DNA of 33,500 nt from Prorocentrum cordatum (taxonomy: Eukaryota; Sar; Dinophyceae; Prorocentrales; Prorocentraceae). Shown piece after piece: positions 27,014-33,500 of the stretch. The stretch spans positions 64,001 through 97,500 of the forward strand of contig CAUYUJ010014620.1 in NCBI GenBank assembly GCA_963575745.1, read 5' to 3'. A model generated the notes under the pieces. It searched no databases. It was not told the DNA's origin and saw only the letters and a list, made by a program, of their open reading frames with translations. A program made the position numbers and the translations under genes. Each line of letters starts with the position of its first letter. Positions within the stretch are counted from its first letter, which is position 1.

Positions 27014-27500
27014 CAGGGGGCGGCCGCACGGGCCCCCTCGCGCTCTCTGCGCGCAGATCACCGAGGCGCAAACACTATTGTCGTCGGCGGCGAGGCGGCG
27101 AACTCCGTTCCAGCGAGAAGCCAGACAGGGGCACTAACTAGCGAACTGGCCGGCGAGCAAAGAGGGGGAAGGGGGGACGGCCGAGAGGAAGAAGGGACGC
27201 TCAGACGTCGAAGAGCTCGACGATGAGCAGCCGGGGGGGGGGGCAACGCACGGCGGCCCGCAGAGAGCGGGATGCCCGCAGACTCCCCAACGACCTCCCC
27301 AGAGTTCAAGCATCCATGTCCACGGCCTCGCGGGCCATTTCCCTCGACCGCGAGGCCACGGACACGGGGCGCTGCTGCGCGGAGGCCCCTGGGGCGGAGC
27401 GTGCACCCATGCGACCGCGCATGCGCGCGAGCGCGTGTCCTGGGGGTCCAGGGCGCGAGGGCGCGGGTACGGATATGTTCGCCGCTCGTGGGTGGTGGTG
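27014..27500. other. No recognisable gene
   Basis: GC-rich anonymous DNA with a poly-G run near 27231. Open frames on both strands overlap and have no domain. Confidence 0.45.
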
Positions 27501-27519
27501 ATGCGGATCAGCATCAGGA

Positions 27520-27660
27520 TTCCCACTAGCCCTCTGGGCGTCGGTGGTTTAGGGAGTTTCCTCTTCCACCCCTCCTTCTTCCCCTTCGGGGAGGGGTTGA
27601 TCACTGCTCCCTATTAATAGACACCCCCTCCCCCAGGCGACTGGGGGCCAACCCAGGTCC
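27520..27660 (+). repeat. Boundary module of the CCAAGAGGC composite repeat, copy 2
   Basis: CCCACTAGCCCTCTGGGCG, GTGGTTTAG and CCTTCTTCCCCTTCGGGGAG appear in the same order as on the minus strand at 24160-24050, upstream of a CCAAGAGGC array in both cases. Confidence 0.7.
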
Positions 27661-27668
27661 ATGCGGGC

Positions 27669-27840
27669 ACACCCCCCCACCATCCCTTGCAAAAAACAAT
27701 ACAAACACACACACACACACACACTCTGCCCCCACTATTCCTTGTGAAAGAACAATACAAAACACACTCAGTCTCCAAATTCGGAGCATGCGCAGCGAAC
27801 CCGATGCGGCCTCCCCCCCACCATCCCTGTCAAAAAAGAC
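27669..27840 (+). repeat. Three CCCCCCACCATCCCTTG-type copies with a (CA)n tract
   Basis: CCCCACCATCCCTTGC/AAAAAACAATACAAA at 27672 recurs as CCCCACTATTCCTTGTGAAA/GAACAATACAAA near 27729 and as CCCCACCATCCCTGTCAAAA near 27816. A (CA)n run lies at 27703-27724. Confidence 0.65.
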
Positions 27841-27851
27841 TCCAGAGTACA

Positions 27852-28029
27852 CTTGGCGGCGGCGGCAGCTGCGGCGGCTGCGGCGGGGGCAGCGGCTGCG
27901 GCGGCTGCGGCGCTGTCTCTGGCTGCGGCGGTGGCGGCGGCGGGAGCGGCGGCGGCGGCGGCGGCGGCAGCGGTGGCGGCAGCGGCCGCGGCCGCAACGG
28001 CTGCGGCGGCGGCGATTTGGCAGCGGGGT

Positions 28030-28060
<31 letters not shown>

Positions 28061-28105
28061 CGGAGGCGGCGGCGGCGGCTGCGGCGGCGGCGGCGGCGCG
28101 GCGGC

Positions 28106-28147
<42 letters not shown>
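27852..28147. repeat. (GGC)n microsatellite, impure
   Basis: About 300 bp of GGC/GCG triplets with GCAGCT, TCTCTG and AACGGC interruptions. It encodes Ala-, Gly- or Arg-rich text in all frames and is not a gene. Confidence 0.93.
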
Positions 28148-28148
<1 letters not shown>

Positions 28149-28434
28149 ATTGGCCCCCAGTAGCTGCCCATCCAAAGACGACTGCTGCATATGCTGCGGG
28201 CTCGGGCCAGGCTCGGGTGCTACGTATGCGTTGGGAGGGCGGGTGGGAGTGAGCGAGACGGCTTGCGGGCGGGGAGGGAGACTCTTGACCCCTCCCCCTA
28301 CCCCCTCCCCTGGACCTGGACAAAGGGTTTCGCGAGGTGTCAGCACGTCCAGAACGGCCTCGGCGAGGAAGCCCAAATCATTGGTTTTACCAGGGTTTGT
28401 GGGTCTCTTGGGGGGGGACGCGAATTGTGACCAT

Positions 28435-28680
28435 CTCTTTCTTTGATCGATCTCCTCCAAGATGGCCCCAAGAAGCGCCCAGGAGCCCCCAAGAGGTCCC
28501 AAGATGGCCCCAAGATGGCCCCAAGAGGCCCCCAAGAGGCCCCCAGGAGGCCCCCAAAAGGATCCCAAGCGGGCCCAAGAGGCCCCCCCGAGGCACTCAA
28601 GACGCCGAAGAGCCCCCCACGACCGCCAAGAAACCCCCAAGACGTCCCAAGACGCCCAAGAGATACCCCAAGAGTGTCCC
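28435..28680 (+). repeat. CCAAGAGGCC array, plus orientation
   Basis: It begins at CTTTGATCGATCTCCTCCAA, the complement of the boundary at 23860-23890, and continues as CCAAGATGGCCCCAAGAGGCC. This is the mirror arrangement of the 22.7-24.2 kb locus. Confidence 0.82.
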
Positions 28681-29165
28681 TAGCCCAAGGTGCCTCCAGC
28701 TTTTCGCTCCATTTCAGAGCCCCTGGGATCGTCTGGGCCTCGTGAGGGGTGCCCTTGAGGCCGCCTGGGCCAACCCGAGAATCCTCGGGGTACCTTGGGC
28801 CAGGGGCACTACTAGCAACACCCGACACCCGCGTCCTGGCCCACCCCCACAATGCCGGCCTCCCCCCTTCATGTATGCTCGCGCGGCAAATCGACAACAC
28901 CCTCTGGGTCCTCCACTGTCCTATAGCTGGGGTAACACACACCTGACAACTCTGGCTCCCCTGCACACCGGGTGAAACTCGTGCTCTTAAAAATCTGTGC
29001 TCTCTCAAGCCAGTCTGGCTCTCAGGGCAATCTCGAGCCACCAAGGGGGGCTGCACCGGCTGTCTCAGTCTTCAGGAGCTCGATCCGGCGAGAACGCGAG
29101 AGTCCTTGTTCCCAAACAGTGCGTGCGTTTTTGGGAGGCCTTGCTTATGTCAAAACAGAATAGTG

Positions 29166-29592
29166 GGTGGGTCCGCTGAGGCTTCGCCGCGGGGGCGCCT
29201 CGTGGCCGCCTCGTTGCGGCTCGCCCGGGATCTGCCGAAGTTTCGCCGCGTCGTCGCACGTGGCCGCCTCATGGCCTCCGCGTTGCCGCCCACTTGGGGG
29301 TTCGCCGAGGTTTCGCAGCGTCCACGCACGTGGCCGCCTCGTGGCCGCCTCGTTGCCGCCCACTTGGAGGGTCCGCCGAAGTTTCGCCGCGTCACCGCTG
29401 CCGCTGCGCTGAGGTTTCGCCGCGTCGTCGCCCGTGGCCGCCGCGTGGCCGTCCACTTGAGGGGTCCGCCGAGGTTTCGTCGCGTGGCCGCGCGTGGTCG
29501 CCTCCTGGCCGCCTCGTTGCCGCCCGCTTGGGGGGGCCACCGAGGCTTCGTCGAGAAGCCGCCCGTTGCCGCCTCGTTGCTGCTTGGTGGGT
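29166..29592. repeat. About 72-bp minisatellite, seven degenerate units
   Basis: Units around CCGCCGAGGTTTCGCCGCGT / CGTGGCCGCCTCGTTGCCGC / CCACTTGGGG start near 29166, 29230, 29303, 29373, 29411, 29466 and 29538. The fourth and fifth are shortened. Frames give FRRVVARGRLVAASLPP-like repeated text without a known domain. Confidence 0.85.
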
Positions 29593-29642
29593 CCGCCTCA
29601 CAGCTTTCACCATAGTGCACACACGCGCACACACATATACGA

Positions 29643-29866
29643 TATAGCTTACACGACTAAGCTCAGACCGCACAGCTCACACCACACAGCCTACGCACAA
29701 TAGCGCAGACCACACAGCTTGCATCACATAGCTCAGAGAGCATGGCTCACCTCGCATAGCTCACACCACATAGCTCACACGACATAGCTTGCACCACACA
29801 GCTTGCACAACATAGCTCATTCCACATAGCTCAAACCGCATAGCTTACACCACATAGATTTCAACT
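29643..29866. repeat. 14-bp minisatellite, 16 units without indels
   Basis: Consensus CATAGCTCACACCA. Sixteen consecutive 14-bp units can be laid out from 29643 to 29866 with substitutions only. The AGC core is the most conserved part until the final unit (CATAGATTTCAACT). Confidence 0.9.
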
Positions 29867-29977
29867 CAACAGTGCAACACCTCTCTGCGTTGAGTCCACG
29901 CGGGCTAACGTTACAACAAGCAAACGAATCAAATCTGGTTGAACAGCTGTAGATCGTGTCGATGGAGACCCTATTCG

Positions 29978-30520
29978 AGGCCTTTTTGGAGCCGATGGGG
30001 CGTGGTAGGCTGTCTGGAGGTGTCTGGGGCGACACTGTGCCGTCTTGGGCAGGTCATGGCGGTAATCGGGGTTTCTTGGCGTCGCGTTCAGACGGTTTAT
30101 GGCCACCTTCACCCGTCTCGAAGCTGAAGTAACACCCCCAGGGGTCGAAAACGGGCCCCCGGACCCGGAGCTAAATTCGCTTCTGGGGGCAGGGTGGGGG
30201 GAGTTTCGGACAAGCGGGGGCCCCAGGCCGGGGCCGACACAACATGGGGCTTATTGCAACGGTTTCTGGGGTAGTCTTGCGCCGTCGTGGCGTGTCGTGG
30301 CGCTGTTTGCAGCATTCTTGAAAGGTGCCTTGGCCACCTTCAGCCGTCGTTGGCCCGTCGTCGAGCCTCCCGAATCTTGGGCGCATCTCATGGCCGTTTT
30401 GGGCACCGTTTTGGGAATGCCGACGTGTTTCTTGAAACCTTTTTGGAGCCGTCTTTTGGGTCCCTTGGGCCGCGCCTCTTGGCGTCGTAGCACCACCTCG
30501 AGTAATGCTTGATACTCTCA
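29978..30520. repeat. Degenerate duplicated segment related to the TTGGGCCGTC family
   Basis: CCTTTTTGGAGCCG occurs at about 29979 and 30438, and GGCCACCTTCACCCGTC / GGCCACCTTCAGCCGTC at about 30100 and 30332. The tail TTGGGTCCCTTGGGCCGCGCCTCTTGG resembles the inverted CCAAGAGGC arrays. No gene recognised. Confidence 0.5.
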
Positions 30521-31530
30521 CGCCGTTCTGGACACGTACCTGCGGCCCATCCTGCTGAGTGCCTCCGACTCCTCCAGAAGCAGGCCATCCACAAATCGCA
30601 AGCCAGAGATGTTTGTGAGGAGGCGAGATCACTGCCCCGTCCGACCCACCCTTGTTTCTGATGTGATCGAGCAACTGCTCGCCATTGTGTATGCGGTTGC
30701 CCTCCAGCCGGACAGTCAGCGGGCTAACCTGGGCGCGAACGTGGAGGCGGAGGAAACAAACAATACAAACACTGGAGGCATGTAATGACAGTCACTGTTT
30801 GACGCAACTCATGGTCATACGATTTGTGTGCGATTTTACTCATGCCTATTTCTGGTCCAACTTCATGGTCGCCATCATTCCCATATATGCATGGCTCTCA
30901 CCTTGTGCACTACTATCGGGCTGTGTAGCCATCCAGCCCGTATCAACTCTGAATCGCTCACACGGGCACACTGCAACCCTTGAGTCCGAGTTGCCAGCCC
31001 TACCCTGAGCATTCTCTGAAGGTGGAGGACTCAGGGTGAAATCCATATGGGCTTGTGCACCTCGAAGATCAATCCGTCTTGTGATTCACCGTTTGCAGAT
31101 TCCCTCGAAAATCCATTGAAACGGCATTTCAGATTTCACCCTTTGCCCTCCACCCAAAGAACATGCTCGGCGACCACAGGTGTCCCCCGGTCGCGTTCTG
31201 CGAGATGCTCCGCTTGCTGGGACGAGAACGGTCGTGCGGGGGTGCGGCAAACGAGGCCAACGTAAAGGTCCATGCGGCGTTTGTGACCAAGTGGGCCCCT
31301 TCGAAGGGTCGAGCCGGCAGCTCGCGTCACCATGACCCAGCGTGGCCCTCTCGCGGGTGCGGGTCGGGGACCAGAGGCAGATTCGGTTGCTCGTGGCGTG
31401 GCCCCTCGTACCCTCTGCCTCCTTGCTCTCTCGGGGATGGGCACAACCCCCCTTGCGCAAAACGCGGTTTCGTACAAACGACCTCCAGCCCAAGCCTGGC
31501 GGGCGCAGGCCTGGAAAAAAAGGCTGCCGC
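30521..31530. other. No recognisable gene
   Basis: About 1 kb of less GC-rich DNA. One imperfect inverted repeat is visible (GGTGGAGGACTCAGGGTGAAATCC near 31020 against GATTTCACCCTTTGCCCTCCACC near 31132). No domain was identified on either strand. Confidence 0.45.
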
Positions 31531-31533
31531 GGC

Positions 31534-31583
31534 GCCCTCTCGAGAAGCGAAAACGGACAAGCCACCAATCGACATGTCAGGGT
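31534..31583 (+). repeat. Dispersed repeat, family S, copy 2
   Basis: GCCCTCTCGAG, GAAAACGGACAA, AATCGACATGTCAGGGT: about 80% identical to 1140-1189. Ends within the putative target duplication of M1 copy D. Confidence 0.6.
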
Positions 31584-31707
31584 GGGGTTACGTCGGGCGT
31601 GTCCCCCTACAAGGGGATTTTTGTGGAAAAAACAAGAAATAGTCAAACCGTTCCCCGAAATGGCCAAGAAATGCTCAAAAAATCGCTCCCAGACTATTTT
31701 GTTGACT

Positions 31708-31902
31708 AGCAAGCAAGCAAGAAGGCCATGCATCCTGAAGGACGCGTGGGCTGGCAAGGACACTCATGGTTCCTGCCGTGATTCGCTGCGACAGACAATC
31801 GGCGCCAGCGCGGATTGGACTAAACAGCCCGAGAGGAGGAGGAGGAGGAGGAGGAGGAGGAGGAGGAGGAGGAGGAGCAGGAGGAGGAGGAGGAGGAGGA
31901 GG
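31708..31902 (+). mobile_element. Insertion with 12-bp target duplication and GGA tail
   Basis: Flanked by exact 12-bp direct repeats ATTTTGTTGACT (31696-31707 and 31903-31914). It starts with AGCAAGCAAGCAAG, has about 110 bp of unique sequence, and ends in a (GGA)n tract directly against the right repeat. A variable-length target duplication plus a simple-sequence tail suggests a retroposed fragment. Its source was not identified. Confidence 0.75.
31833..31902. repeat. (GGA)n microsatellite
   Basis: About 23 triplets with one GCA interruption. Lies entirely inside the nested insertion. Confidence 0.95.
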
Positions 31903-31965
31903 ATTTTGTTGACTGTCTTGGAATACCCCTCCTGTCGAAGGACAGGCCCGACTGAAAGCGTGGAG

Positions 31966-32940
31966 CCTCCTGTCCCCCCCCCCCTGGCTCCTCTGCGAGT
32001 CGGCAGCCGGGGGCGACGCGCGGCTCCGCGGGTCGACTGCAGCGTGCCCGTGGCCCCGCGCCGGGCCCATCGGTCGCTCGGCGGCGCGCGGCGGGCGCGA
32101 GAGGAGCGACGGAGTCCGACATGCTCTCGCCGCGCGCAGCGCGCCCGCTGCCGGGCGGGGGCCTCCGAGGAGGCCTCCCCCCGCCAGGCCTGGACGCTCG
32201 TGGATCGGGGGGGGGGGCGGAGGCGGGGTTCGGGTCTCGCCAGGTGCTCGACGAGCTCTGAGCCCTGCCCCCCGCCGTCCGTCGAGGTGCCCGAGTCGTT
32301 GATCGGCGTGGGTGGGGCCTGGATGTCGCCGCCGCATTGCTTCATGGCGAGGGAGCGGTATTGACCAGCGTGTTCGAGGAGAGCAAGGCGACTGAGAGGA
32401 GGATGAGGAAGAGGACGCACGCAAGGGTTCACGGCCGCATCCATCAACGCGAAACAGAGCCGAACCTCCAACGCGCGTGGTGATGCCGACCAACAACCCA
32501 CAGCAAGCAACCGCAGCGCCAAAGGCGGAGCCTCGATGGTCGTCTGGCGCGCGACCGTGTGAAAACAATCGGTAATCCATCACACTCCTCGTCCTGAGCG
32601 TCAACACCGTAATCGACATGATTCGTGGTGCATGTGATGATCAGAGGCGTCTCTTTGTGAGTGCGACCGCGTGAGTGATCCAGGATGAGACTTGATGTAC
32701 CTTCCCACCGACTGGAAGCTGTTTCAGGCCCCTCGGATGGGGAGCACCATTCCATGCTTGTGATTTCGACGCCAACGCGATCTTCGCAGATACGACCTAC
32801 AAGGGTCGCGGGTCGACATCTTATCTCCGATTACTTTACAAAATAAGACGGGCCCAACATTTTGTTTGTCCGATCAAACATAATTCTCTCAGGCCCCCTA
32901 TGTGCGATCCGTGTGAGGGGTGTGCCGCATTAAAACCCCT
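31966..32940. other. No recognisable gene
   Basis: GC-rich to 32350, then closer to balanced composition. No repeats or domains were noticed. The long minus-strand frames over 31675-32619 cross the microsatellite and M1 element and are not supported. Confidence 0.45.
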
Positions 32941-32949
32941 AGACACCGA

Positions 32950-33345
32950 CTCACCCGGCAACTGGAAAGCCAACCAGCCAGCCAGCCAACTAACCAGCCA
33001 ACCAGCCCTCCCTGATGAATTCTTTTGAGGATGATGTCCCACGCCGCTCGGCTCAAACTGCCCCATACTGCTCTATGCAAAACGAGAACCCAACCACGTT
33101 GGGACAAAGATTTCACCTGGCACCTACCGAGCCAACCAACCGACCAATCGACCCACCATTCCCGGGCAAACGGGAACCCGGCCAAGCAGCCAATCAAATA
33201 ACCAAACAGCCAAACAACCAACCAACCCACCCGCCAACCAACAAACCAACCTCCCGGATACATTTTTTTGACCTGGCAATGGGCGAGCCAATCAGCCAAC
33301 CAACCTACAAACCAACAGTTTTTCGATTAAATTTGTTTGAGGATG
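32950..33345. repeat. CCAACCAG-rich repeat in about 160-bp units
   Basis: Units start with CACCCGGCAACTGG (32952), CACCTGGCACCTAC (33114) and GACCTGGCAATGG (33270), about 160 bp apart. Each is followed by GAGCCAACCAACC or AGCCAACCAGCC runs. Units 1 and 3 then carry TTTTGAGGATGATGTCCCA and TTTGAGGATGTCCCA. Minus-strand frames read as Trp/Gly/Leu/Val text because of the tetranucleotide repeat. Confidence 0.75.
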
Positions 33346-33500
33346 TCCCAGATGGCGGGGCTGGAAACATTTCTGGACCCTCAAATATAAAAAACACTCT
33401 GAAAGAAAGAACGGTGTTGTCCCTTCTCCACCTACGGTGAGACGCGCAATGACACGCTAGCAAGATGTCTCCTCCATGGAGAAGCGCGTCCGACCCACCC

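Larger units (their letters stand above)
31588..31957. mobile_element. MITE-like element, family M1, copy D, with nested insertion
   Basis: Left end TTACGTCGGGCGTGTCCCCC; right end CCTGTCGAAGGACAGGCCCG followed by ACTGAAA. Flanking 8-mers GGGTGGGG (31580-31587) and GCGTGGAG (31958-31965) match at 6 of 8 positions. The interior GAAATAGTCAAACCGTTCCCC aligns with other M1 copies. It is interrupted by a segment of about 195 bp at 31708-31902. Without the insertion it would be about 163 bp, the normal M1 size. Confidence 0.8.

Noticed and set aside
29106-29615. Repeat protein of 169 residues (GRLVAASLPP-type)
   Set aside because: The frame follows a 72-bp minisatellite; the reverse strand is equally open and there is no domain.
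32898-33299. Membrane protein with Trp/Leu/Gly/Val-rich text on the minus strand
   Set aside because: The hydrophobic text comes from CCAACCAG tetranucleotide repeats read in frame, not from a recognisable transporter.

Overview
This GC-rich window looks like nuclear DNA of a dinoflagellate. The best evidence is an exact minus-strand match to 21 of the 22 positions of the conserved dinoflagellate trans-spliced leader (positions 15616-15636), sitting at the 5' end of a degraded non-LTR retrotransposon. The density of simple repeats, foldback elements and degenerate CCAAGAGGCC-type arrays also fits the large repeat-rich genomes of Prorocentrum- or Polarella-like species; that genus-level suggestion is from memory and weak. 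I found no intact host protein gene, no rRNA, tRNA or CRISPR array, and no prokaryotic operon.

Layout. 1-410: a small terminal-inverted-repeat element (family M1). 410-3850: anonymous DNA with the first CCAAGAGGC array and a dispersed repeat (family R). 3876-4152: a very long TAG microsatellite. 4505-5950: two more CCAAGAGGC arrays separated by a 48-bp tandem hairpin repeat and a telomere-like degenerate C-rich repeat. 6020-8510: dispersed repeats, GGA microsatellites and a second M1 element with a perfect 8-bp target duplication. 8512-15636, minus strand: one LINE-like retrotransposon of about 7.1 kb. It has a spliced-leader 5' end, a zinc-ribbon ORF1, an endonuclease/exonuclease/phosphatase (EEP) domain, a reverse transcriptase with a YVDD motif, RNase H and a C-terminal zinc-finger region, all broken by stops and frameshifts. 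15637-16241: GGA and GTC microsatellites. 16242-21315: mostly anonymous DNA. 21317-24520: a CTC microsatellite, a second type of foldback element, and an inverted CCAAGAGGC array organised as a 376-bp higher-order repeat. 25200-26130: two copies of a third foldback family around a GGA microsatellite that has its own inverted-repeat arms. 26853-28680: a third M1 element and a composite repeat that mirrors the one at 22.7-24.2 kb. 29160-29866: two minisatellites (about 72 bp, and 16 units of 14 bp). 31534-31957: a fourth M1 element carrying a nested insertion. 32950-33345: CCAACCAG-rich repeats.

The coding content therefore belongs to mobile DNA. The retrotransposon supplies the only recognisable enzymes, and every part of it is disrupted, so it is a fossil. 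The small inverted-repeat elements have no coding capacity and would need a transposase from elsewhere. The most unusual point is the spliced leader fused to the retrotransposon and followed at once by a perfect inverted repeat that covers the leader/body junction.
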